NCBI RefSeq assembly: GCF_001640025.1
Contig: NC_031673.1
Location: 868,001-932,000 of the forward strand
Length of the DNA stretch: 64,000 nucleotides
From: Sugiyamaella lignohabitans
Taxonomy: Eukaryota > Ascomycota > Dipodascomycetes > Dipodascales > Trichomonascaceae
Reading direction: 5' to 3'
Position 1 is the stretch's first letter, and each line of letters starts with the position of its first letter. This document shows, piece by piece, positions 54,662 through 63,119 of this stretch. The position numbers and the translations under genes are program-made. Under the pieces are notes generated by a model. The model saw nothing but the letters and a program-made list of their open reading frames with translations. It was not told the origin of the DNA and did no database searches.

Positions 54662-57600
54662 ATGGTCGGTGATAGTACTACAGATAAACTGAAAAGACGA
54701 GGGAGTAAGATCCTCGACAGAATCAAATCTGCTCGCAAAACCAGTCGAGGGACTGAGGAGTATGGATTTCGGTCGGTTCTTGGCTCCGAGTCCGGCTCAG
54801 TTCTCGGCTCCAGATCGAGTCAAGCGAACCGACCTGAGGATGCTACTGAGAAAAATAGCAATCGATATTCAATGGGCTCAGTTGCACCCCAGGTTGGTTC
54901 TTCCGATTCTACAGTCAGGAGACATAAAAGTTCTACCAGCTTAGGAAGTGGTGCCAGTATCACCTCGGATGGTGGTCACACTGGTAATGTGACAATTCGC
55001 ACCAGTGTTGCAAGTCTCAGATCGAGCGCTCGTAGTAATGTTTTAAAACGAGTTGGAAGTTTAGAAAGCAGATCTAGTAATCACACTGAAGCTAGAGAAA
55101 GTATTGGTGAAAGCGATGGGTATGTAACTGTTGGTTCAAATCCAGGTTCACCTGTTGCTTCTGCTAATGATACAGCCAATGCTGCTACCCAATCTGGCTC
55201 TAGAACTATCAATGACGGCTCGCATGATAGTCTTAGAATTGATTCATCGGGTCTGAAATCTCAACCGCCTTCTGAATCGTTGGGAGTTGTAATTGCTTCA
55301 CCAACAAGTCTATCTCATTCTAAGAGCAATAGTAGAGATATTGGTTCCGATTCTGTTGCTGCTATTGATCCTACTGCTACTGCTACTGCTACTACTACTA
55401 ATTTCACTACTGATCCCACCGCTACTAGGACTACTACTGCTACTGGTACTAATACTAACTCCACTGCTGATGGTATTACTACTGGTACTTCTACTACCAG
55501 TACTACTACTTCTGGTTCTACTACTGCTGCTACTGGTACTTCTACTACTAGTCCGGCTACTTCTACTACTGGTTCTACTAGCAATGGACCTGCTACTCCC
55601 AGCACCTCTAAAATCGCAAAGACTACGAACAGTCCAAAATCTACTACTGCCAGAGCTGGTCATTCAACTCATGGATCAGGTGATAGCTCATTTTTCCACA
55701 CTCGCAGTGAAGATAAATACCATGCAGTATCACGGAAACCAGTCGCCAGCAAAATATTATCCACCAGTACTGTCCATCCAGAATCTACAAATTTGGATGA
55801 AGGAACTCATTCTTCAATCGCAGCAGCATCTCGTGGTGTCAACCTAGCTAAAGAGTCTGAGACACCAGTAGATATCAATCCTGCTGCTGTTGCTGCTGCC
55901 ACTGCAGCTGCTGCTTCTGCTGTTTCGTATGTTTCTCCTCCTGCTTCTCATCCCGCCATTTACGATAATGCTCCTGCTGCTCCTACTGCTCCTGCTGCTC
56001 CTGCTGCTCCTGCTGCTCCTGCTGCCGTTATCAGCAGCGTTGATGCTTCATCTCCTCGGCAAGTCGGCCCTAACCGCGATGGTTCTGATGCACAGCCCAA
56101 GGGCTCAAATACCATTAGGTCTGACAGTACCCCACATTACGAGCAAAAAATACAGAGTAGCCATCAGTTGAATGGTCTGAAACTCGACAATACACTCGAT
56201 AATAGTGAGCTGATTGAATTGTATGACAGTTCAGCAAGTAAGGAACTGGATTCCGCCAATTCGTCTGATTTTGAATCTATTCGCAGTGAGTTGTATCGAG
56301 ACGTTGATTTAGTCGCACCAGATCCTGAAGCCGAGAATCCGACTGAAGCCGACTTAGGACATTCTTATTCAGCTAAAAAGTTGGATATTCCTGACCGTTC
56401 AATTGAACGAAAACCTGTATTTGATTCTGCTGGTGATTTGGCTGAAATCACTGATAAACTCAGGACTGAGACAAAGCAGCCGATAGAACCGGCAACCAGT
56501 CCAGTCACGGCTATAACTGAACGAGACAGTGACTGTACTACCGCAATTACTAGTGGTATTTCTGAATCTGACATTTACATTCCTGATATTCAGGAGAATA
56601 ATAACAACTCTGTCACTAAAGGTGCAAGTACCACCACTGCCCCAGATACGATCGGAGATATTATACGAGATACTAGTGGAGATACTATTGGAACTACAAC
56701 CGGAGATACAAGTGCAACGACAATTGGAGATACTAGTGCAGAGACAATTGGAATTACAACTGGTAAACACAGTACAGACGAGAACGTCACCAAAACTACC
56801 ATCTTTAACAACGACAGTGGCCCTCCTTCTCCCGACACATCTATGACCGATAGTGGTGTCTCTTCGACAGCTTCTCATCCTGCTGGTATCATACCTGCAA
56901 CACTCTCGTCGGCAATTGCAACTCATATCACAGGTTCTGTATCACCGTCTAACCATAGAATGACCAGTCGACCATCTCTACCGCGATCACAGACATCCAC
57001 TGGGTCTGCAGCGTTGACAGATCCAGCCAACAGATCCCTAACACGGTCTCCCCATCACAGTCCCCAGAGCAGTTTCCACAGTTATAATACCCATTTCTCT
57101 ACCACGTGTCTACCAAACTATGCCAAAGCAGAATATAACGAGTTCGGCAGCCAGCATCACGGCAGTTCGACGGTTCTCTTTTCATTCATGGCGGGCCATC
57201 ATGATAGAGGACCCATACGTTCAGGAAGTTCTAGTCCAAGACCTCCTGGGACTAGAAAGCATGCTAAATCCAAATCATTTATAGAACTGGAAGATTCACA
57301 CCTGCTTTATCGAACAGGGTCACGGTTATGGGAAGAGTCTCGCGAGAGTAAAGGACAAAGCTGGCTGGGTACACGAGCCAGTTCAACAGCATTAAACAAT
57401 GAAGACGACGATAACGATAATGATGACGATGCTGTACTCATGTATAACCAACGCTCCCGCGCTGGTTCTCCAGACCGAGCCAACAGCTACCGCGAGAAAT
57501 TCTACGATTCCGAAGCTGACGATGACACGGACGACGAAGACGATGACGAAGACGACGGGGTGCTTCACATCGGCGGCCGAACCAAGAAAAAGCGGCCCTC

Positions 57601-57868
57601 GGCATATTTATTGGACAACCGCATCGACGACCAAGACGAAGTCGACATCATCGTGGCCGAGTCCCGCAGCAAAAACCGGCTCATCAGATTCGCCGACTGG
57701 GTCCTCGGGCTCGGCGACGACTCGTCCAGCACCCTCACCGAAGTGTGGAACTACCAGCACCGCCGGGTCCTCACCACCGACGAAAAAATCCAACTCCGCG
57801 AAGAAGAGGCTGCTGCCGACACCGTCGACGTGGCCCTCGGCCTCGCGCTTGTCACGTATTTCATGTAA
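54662..57868 (+). CDS. Large low-complexity protein of unknown function
   Basis: I do not recognise this 1068-residue protein. It opens MVGDSTTDKLKRRGSKILDR, a basic amphipathic helix. It then runs for about 850 residues through Ser/Thr-rich disorder, with near-pure Thr/Ser/Gly runs encoded by an ACT-type microsatellite (about 55370-55600) and a Pro-Ala run from a GCTCCT repeat (about 55970-56030). The C-terminal 220 residues are more ordered: HAKSKSFIELEDSHLLYRTG, two Asp/Glu tracts, RPSAYLLDN, and RFADWVLGLGDD before a hydrophobic end (VALGLALVTYFM). An upstream in-frame ATG at 54584 would add 26 residues; 54662 was chosen because of the adjacent TATA-like sequence. Only the two ends look conserved-domain-like. 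Confidence 0.75.
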   Translation: MVGDSTTDKLKRRGSKILDRIKSARKTSRGTEEYGFRSVLGSESGSVLGSRSSQANRPEDATEKNSNRYSMGSVAPQVGSSDSTVRRHKSSTSLGSGASITSDGGHTGNVTIRTSVASLRSSARSNVLKRVGSLESRSSNHTEARESIGESDGYVTVGSNPGSPVASANDTANAATQSGSRTINDGSHDSLRIDSSGLKSQPPSESLGVVIASPTSLSHSKSNSRDIGSDSVAAIDPTATATATTTNFTTDPTATRTTTATGTNTNSTADGITTGTSTTSTTTSGSTTAATGTSTTSPATSTTGSTSNGPATPSTSKIAKTTNSPKSTTARAGHSTHGSGDSSFFHTRSEDKYHAVSRKPVASKILSTSTVHPESTNLDEGTHSSIAAASRGVNLAKESETPVDINPAAVAAATAAAASAVSYVSPPASHPAIYDNAPAAPTAPAAPAAPAAPAAVISSVDASSPRQVGPNRDGSDAQPKGSNTIRSDSTPHYEQKIQSSHQLNGLKLDNTLDNSELIELYDSSASKELDSANSSDFESIRSELYRDVDLVAPDPEAENPTEADLGHSYSAKKLDIPDRSIERKPVFDSAGDLAEITDKLRTETKQPIEPATSPVTAITERDSDCTTAITSGISESDIYIPDIQENNNNSVTKGASTTTAPDTIGDIIRDTSGDTIGTTTGDTSATTIGDTSAETIGITTGKHSTDENVTKTTIFNNDSGPPSPDTSMTDSGVSSTASHPAGIIPATLSSAIATHITGSVSPSNHRMTSRPSLPRSQTSTGSAALTDPANRSLTRSPHHSPQSSFHSYNTHFSTTCLPNYAKAEYNEFGSQHHGSSTVLFSFMAGHHDRGPIRSGSSSPRPPGTRKHAKSKSFIELEDSHLLYRTGSRLWEESRESKGQSWLGTRASSTALNNEDDDNDNDDDAVLMYNQRSRAGSPDRANSYREKFYDSEADDDTDDEDDDEDDGVLHIGGRTKKKRPSAYLLDNRIDDQDEVDIIVAESRSKNRLIRFADWVLGLGDDSSSTLTEVWNYQHRRVLTTDEKIQLREEEAAADTVDVALGLALVTYFM
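55370..55610 (+). repeat. ACT-type coding microsatellite (Thr/Ser-rich)
   Basis: Dense repetition of ACT/GCT/TCT/GGT codons inside the 1068-residue orphan gives a Thr/Ser/Gly tract; imperfect and length-variable in appearance. Confidence 0.85.
55970..56026 (+). repeat. GCTCCTGCT coding tandem repeat (Pro-Ala run)
   Basis: Several consecutive 9-base units encode an Ala-Pro run in the orphan protein. Confidence 0.85.
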
Positions 57869-58260
57869 TAAACCTTACTTTTGGCTTTTGGGTGGCACTG
57901 CCTCCGGCGGCTGGGGCTCCGCCCCAGACCCCGCTGCTCCTCTCGCTTCGCTCGAGTCGGGCGTCGGCCGTCGTGGCATCGCACAGGGTCCCTGAAAAAC
58001 ACAGGGACCGTGGGGAGAACGACTCGAGCGAAGCGAGAGGAGCAGCGGGGTCTGGGGCGGAGCCCCAGCCGCCGGAGGCAGCGAGGGTACACGAATGAGA
58101 TCAAATAAAATAAGATAAAATAAAATAATAATAGCGAACACAGGAGAGATGCAAGGGTGTGTTCGGGTGAAATGAATGTGGTGCCAGTGGGCGGATTAAG
58201 GGACGGTGATGCGGTCTAGAGAGGGTGTCTAGAGTATGTATTAGTGGCGAGAATGGGGTG
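57869..58260. other. Convergent spacer of orphan and STS1
   Basis: 392 bp with one two-arm GC element (57899-58080) beginning 31 bp after the orphan's stop codon; otherwise nothing seen. Confidence 0.6.
57899..58080. repeat. GC element, two-arm copy with long centre
   Basis: 31 bp after the orphan's stop codon. The centre contains its own hairpin (CAGGGTCCCTG and CAGGGACC). Confidence 0.95.
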
Positions 58261-59481
58261 CTACGTCCACATACTGGGGGTCTGAGAGTGCGGGTTGTAG
58301 ATGGAAAAGATGTTTTGTTTAGGGGTGCTGTTAGCCTCGTCGTTGTTGGAGTTGAGCCATGATAGCTCGTTTCGAATACAGGCTACGGCGTCTTTAAGTC
58401 TGTCGTCGCTTTTCTCATTGTGTTTATCGAGCTTGACTTGCCATCCGTCATGAACAAGACCAAGACCGCCGGCTCGTTTCGATGCTTCGCGGATTGCTAC
58501 AATCCATGCTGACGCTATATCGTCGTAACACACCCATTGGTGATGATTATTCACAGGGTTCGACCATACAGGCAGTTGATGAAGCAGGTCTGTGGCTGAG
58601 TCCAGAAATGCTAATGTATTCGACGGCTGAGACTCGGTCGGAGGAAGGAAATTGCTCGTATAATCCGATAATGCACTAAGAAACTCTTCGACAGCAGGTC
58701 TGACTCGAAGATATGCATAATCACCTCGTTGGTCTCCTTTGAATGGAAGACTATTATACACAGCGGACAGCAGGTTCTTCAGATGCTCAATAGCAGTCGA
58801 AACAGTGATGCGGGGCGCCAGATTCGAGATCTCTCCTACAAGATATGGATGCGTTTGACACAGGTTCTCAATAATACTGCGAAGATTCTTTTTATCTAGC
58901 GATTCTAAGATTCGGCCAATAGGTAGAGGGTGGCCCATGGCAGTATGAGTTCGTGCTCGTTTTGACACTTTCGACCCTGTAGCATGTGCTTTCAGTCGGT
59001 TCGATACACCTGTAGAAAGTCGTTTTTGAAACGAACTGCTAAACAAATCCATTTCCGAATTCAAAACAGAACTATTACTTCCTCGAAAAGCAGACCCAGG
59101 AACCGATCTCGTACCACTGGGTCCACCGCCATTCAGTCTCGATTGCGAGTGGGATGCGAAATTTCTATGTTCGTCGTACTCATCATAAACATCGTTGTCG
59201 TTATCATTCTCAATGTTGTGATCTTCGTCCGAGTCGTATCTATCCATGGAATTCATTTTTCTCTTGCCCGACCGTAACGTCGGGGTACTTGGAGCAGTAG
59301 CCGCTCCTGCAAAACCGGTGGCACCAGCACTGACTCCACTGTTATTTTCGCCAGCCAGCCCAAATACCGGGCTACCAAACTGGCCACCGGGTCTGTCTTG
59401 AACCTGTGAAGCACTTTCAGAGCTCGAGGCAAATTCAAAGCCCCAGCCTGTACGAGGAGGCAAAACTGCGCTCACCACCAT
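58261..59481 (-). CDS. STS1: Nuclear proteasome tether Sts1/Cut8
   Basis: A 406-residue protein from the first in-frame ATG, MVVSAVLPPRTGWGFEF. The N-terminal ~170 residues are disordered with a basic NLS-like SGKRKMN and an acidic Asp/Glu/Asn tract. The Cut8 fold begins at GHPLPIGRILESLDKKNLRS, followed by IIENLCQTHPYLVGEISNLA and LLHQLPVWSNPVNNHHQWVC. Sts1/Cut8 carries proteasomes into the nucleus and holds them at the nuclear envelope. The middle (about residues 150-280) is alpha-helical, as in Cut8. It is convergent with the orphan. Confidence 0.9.
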   Translation of the reverse strand: MVVSAVLPPRTGWGFEFASSSESASQVQDRPGGQFGSPVFGLAGENNSGVSAGATGFAGAATAPSTPTLRSGKRKMNSMDRYDSDEDHNIENDNDNDVYDEYDEHRNFASHSQSRLNGGGPSGTRSVPGSAFRGSNSSVLNSEMDLFSSSFQKRLSTGVSNRLKAHATGSKVSKRARTHTAMGHPLPIGRILESLDKKNLRSIIENLCQTHPYLVGEISNLAPRITVSTAIEHLKNLLSAVYNSLPFKGDQRGDYAYLRVRPAVEEFLSALSDYTSNFLPPTESQPSNTLAFLDSATDLLHQLPVWSNPVNNHHQWVCYDDIASAWIVAIREASKRAGGLGLVHDGWQVKLDKHNEKSDDRLKDAVACIRNELSWLNSNNDEANSTPKQNIFSIYNPHSQTPSMWT

Positions 59482-59914
59482 TCCTCTGTTGTCGTTGGTG
59501 GCCAAACTTCGACTCAAATGGCAGGAAACACCAAACCAAAAAAGCCACTAACCACTTTCCAGGCTCGCTACTTCGCTGAAGCCCTTGAACTAACTATACT
59601 TTCGTTTGTTTACTTCTTCGTCCTACCGCAATCGGTTGGAACCCAAACCAAGCACCAGTCAGCCAATCGCACTAAAATAGCCAAACCACGCTCTCGTGAC
59701 CTCTTTTTTCCACAAAACAGCTGCTCGATTCCCTGCTGTGCCTCCGTATCAACAAACAAAACAAAACCGATCCTGAAAATCGGCTCCCGAAAAAAAATTC
59801 GCCTGCTACGTAAGCCCGTCTGCTTGCCTCTTGGTTTCTTACCAACCACTCCGCAGCAGCAGAAAATCCCCAAAACAAACCCAGCCGCACCCATCTTCAC
59901 CACTGGGGAGCCGC

Positions 59915-60054
59915 GCGCCTCCGGCGGCTGGGGCTCCGCCCCAGACCCTGGTTGCTCCTGCTTCGCAGGAGTTGCTGGGCCCGTCGACGGAAACGACTCG
60001 AGCGGAGCGAGAGGAGCAGTGGGGTTTGGGGCGTAGCCCCAGCCGCCGGAGGCA
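59915..60054. repeat. GC element, two-arm copy
   Basis: In the STS1/THS1 divergent spacer; the right core is altered to GGGGCGTAGCCCC. Confidence 0.95.
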
Positions 60055-60385
60055 GACCCCCTCCCCGACAGGGGGTATTGGGTTAGGGTTAGTGACGCAG
60101 GGTCCAGTCCGGTGGAGTGGAGGTGTAGGGTCCTGAAGAGGTTGGTTACAAGTTTGTGTGAAGGTTTTTCGGATTTAAGAGAACAGGGTGTGTGAGGATG
60201 GAGTTGGAAGTGAGAAGAGCCCGGGTTGGTGGAGTTTGGGGCTGTGTGGATGCAGTTTAGCAGGTTTATAAGTAGAGTTTGTGAGGGGAATGGGTCGGTT
60301 GATTGGTGGTGTGATGATGGCGTTCCTATTTTGGGATAGGATGGGTGAGTTTAGGGAAAGAGAGGAGTCATTTGACGACTCAGAC

Positions 60386-60392
60386 TGAGTCA
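60386..60392. promoter_or_regulatory. Gcn4/AP-1-type site TGAGTCA upstream of THS1
   Basis: A perfect TGAGTCA about 200 bp upstream of the ATG, with GAGTCA at 60365-60370 and TGACTC at 60457-60462. Three bZIP-type sites in 100 bp before an aminoacyl-tRNA synthetase gene suggest general amino-acid control; motif evidence only. Confidence 0.45.
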
Positions 60393-60587
60393 CTGGTTGC
60401 ATTCCAGGGAAATGGATCGCTTCAGCGCCGTTGTTGCCCTGCATATTTCCCCTGACTGACTCTTTGCACCGCCGCACGCCGTGCATGGAATCACGGTGAG
60501 TGACACATTTTCGATTTTTCAGATCACCGCTATTTAATCTCGTCAGCTCGCATCTGCTCTAGCGACAATATCGACTCTGCAATAACA

Positions 60588-62895
60588 ATGGCTGCTGCTG
60601 GTGTTTCAGAACTCATTGAAAAGGTGGCTGATGCTACCATTGCCCCTAAAAAGGGCCCTCCTGCTTTATATCCTGTAAGTGGCTTTTGATTGAGTGAGGA
60701 AGGGGGGAGGGGTGCTGCCTCCGGCGGCTGGGGCTTCGCCCCAGACCCCGTGGCTCCTGCTTCGCAGGAGTTTGCTGGGACCGTGATCGGGGGGAATGGA
60801 ATATGGGGCGAAGGGATGCTAACTGTGGAAATAGGCCGAGCCAAAGTTCTCGTTTATTGACGAGCGTTTGAAGTTCTTCGACGAGCTGAAGAAGGCTCAG
60901 GATGAGGAGATCGCCAAGAAAGAGAGAAAACCTATTAAAATCACGTTGAAGGATGGTTCTGTTAGAGAGGGAACTGCTTGGGAAACCAGTCCTGCTGATA
61001 TTGCTAAGGAGATCAGCAAGTCGCTATTCGAGAAGACTGTCATTTCTAAGGTCAATGGTGAATTATGGGATTTAGAGAGACCCTTTGAGGAGGATTCTAA
61101 GCTTGAATTATTGGATTTCGACAGTGAGGATGGTAAAAAGGTCTTCTGGCACTCGTCTGCCCACGTTTTGGGTGAGGCTTGTGAATGCCATTTCGGTGCT
61201 CATTTGTGCGTTGGTCCTCCTACTGACGATGGTTTCTTCTATGAAATGAGCATTGATAACGGTGACAGAGCTGTTTCTAGTGCTGATTTCCCTGCTGTTG
61301 AAGCTGTCACTAAACGTGCTGTTAAGGATAAGCAGAGATTCGAGAGATTGGTCGTTTCGAAGGAAAACCTTCTTAAGATGTTTGCTTACAACAAGTACAA
61401 GCAGACTCTGATTCAGTCCAAGATTCCTGATGGAACTTCTTCTACTGTTTACAGATGTGGTCCTTTGATCGATTTGTGTCGTGGACCTCACGTTCCTCAT
61501 ACTGGTAGAATTAAGAGCATTAAGTTGTTGAAGAACTCTGCTTCTTACTTTTTGGGTGACTCTGCTAACGACTCTTTGCAAAGAATCTACGGAGTTTCTT
61601 TCCCTGATAAGAAGCAGTTGGATGAGCATCTCAAGTTCTTAGAAGAGGCTGCCAAACGTGATCACCGTAAGATTGGTAAGGACCAGGAATTGTTTATGTT
61701 CCATGATATGTCTCCAGGAAGTTGTTTCTGGTTGCCTCATGGTGCCCGTATCTACAACACTTTGGGCGACTTCCTCCGTACCGAGTATAGAAAACGTGGT
61801 TATGAAGAGGTCATTACCCCTAATATGTACAACGCCAAGCTGTGGGAGACTTCTGGCCACTGGGCTAATTACAAGGAAAATATGTTCACTTTTGATGTTG
61901 AGAAGGAGAAGTTTGGTCTTAAACCCATGAACTGTCCTGGTCACTGTCTTATGTTCAAGGCTCGTGAAAGAAGTTATCGAGAGTTGCCCTGGAGAGTCGC
62001 TGATTTCGGTGTTATCCACAGAAACGAGTTTTCCGGTGCTTTGTCCGGTTTGACTCGTGTGCGTCGTTTCCAACAGGATGACGCCCATATCTTCTGTCGT
62101 CAAGATCAAATCGAGGCCGAGATTACCGGTATTTTCGAGTTCTTGAAACATGTTTACGGAGTATTTGGCTTTGATTTCAAGATGGAGTTGTCTACCCGAC
62201 CTGAGAAGTATGTTGGTCAACTCGAGACCTGGAACGATGCCGAGGCTAAACTTGCCAGTGCTCTTGACTCTTGGGGTGCTAAATGGGAGCTCAACCCTGG
62301 TGATGGTGCTTTCTACGGACCCAAGATTGATATCATGATCTCGGATGCTCTCAAGCGTTGGCACCAGTGTGCCACCATCCAGTTGGATTTCCAACTTCCC
62401 GACCGTTTCGGACTGCAATTCCGTGGTGCTGATGTCACTGATGCTGCTGGCGAGGTGCAACACTACGACCGTCCTGTCATGATCCACCGTGCACTGTACG
62501 GATCCTTCGAGCGTATGATTGCCATTCTCACCGAGCACTTCTTCGGTAAGTGGCCCCTATGGCTTTCTCCCCGTCAAGTTCTCGTTGTCCCTGTCGGTGT
62601 CAAGTACTTCGACTACGCCCAAAAGGTGCGAGACTACTTCCACGAGAACGGCTTCTTCGCCGACGTCGACGTCGGTCCCAACACCCTGCAAAAGAAGGTC
62701 CGTCAAGGCCAGCTCCAGCAATACAACTACCTCCTCGTTGTCGGAGAAGAAGAAGAGTCTTCTAACACCGTCAACATCCGTAAGAGAGACGACCCCTCTA
62801 AACACGGCAAGACCGAGACTGTCTCTCTCGAGGACGCTGTTGCCAAGATGAAGCAGCTCGTCGCCAGCAAGAGCCTCGTTGATAACGTCTTTTAA
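60588..62895 (+). CDS. THS1: Cytosolic threonyl-tRNA synthetase Ths1, two exons
   Basis: Exon 1 (60588-60674) encodes [20 protein letters not shown] onward; exon 2 (60835-62895) continues [20 protein letters not shown]. The 715-residue enzyme charges tRNA-Thr. It has an N-terminal TGS domain ([19 protein letters not shown]), an editing domain with [12 protein letters not shown], the class II core with motif 2 ([20 protein letters not shown] then [10 protein letters not shown]), motif 3 ([20 protein letters not shown]) and an anticodon-binding domain ([20 protein letters not shown]). The start lacks a mitochondrial presequence. Codon use is strongly biased, as expected for a highly expressed gene. 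The 160-base intron (donor GTAAGT, branch TGCTAAC, acceptor AATAG) holds one GC arm. Confidence 0.97.
60715..60783 (+). repeat. GC element, arm plus centre in THS1 intron
   Basis: Keeps TGCTGGGACCGT of the centre, so likely a truncated two-arm copy. Confidence 0.95.
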
Positions 62896-62935
62896 ACTAT
62901 AATAATACACTGTTAATCAATTCTCTGGGGGCACA

Positions 62936-63073
62936 TGCCTCCGGCGGCTGAGGCTCCGCCCCAGACCCTGGTTGCTCCTGCTTCGCAGGAGTTGCTGGGA
63001 CCGTAGACGTAACGACTCGAGCGGAGCGAGAGGAGCAGCGGGGTCTGGGGCGGAGCCCCAGTTGCCGGAGGCA
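62936..63073. repeat. GC element, two-arm copy
   Basis: Between convergent THS1 and the WD40 gene (41 and 47 bp from the stop codons). Confidence 0.97.
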
Positions 63074-63119
63074 GACGTGTGATTTCATTAGTAGTATACA
63101 GGTGGTCGTTACAAAATAA

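Larger units (their letters stand above)
59482..60587. other. STS1/THS1 divergent spacer
   Basis: 1.1 kb with a full GC element (59915-60054), two TTAGGG-like words near 60080, and Gcn4-type sites upstream of THS1. A frame at 59518-60036 reads from the STS1 promoter into the element and is not supported as a gene. Confidence 0.55.

Noticed and set aside
55293..55847. Leu-rich and Arg/Ser-rich frames opposite or beside the Thr-rich tract
   Set aside because: They are other-frame readings of the ACT microsatellite in the 1068-residue gene.
59518..60036. A 172-codon frame divergent from STS1
   Set aside because: It has Lys/Pro/Thr-rich random composition, ends inside a GC element, and covers the expected STS1 promoter.
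60075..60095. TTAGGG-like words (GGGTTAGGGTTAG) as an interstitial telomere
   Set aside because: Only two units; no array, no subtelomeric genes, and similar single words occur elsewhere by chance.
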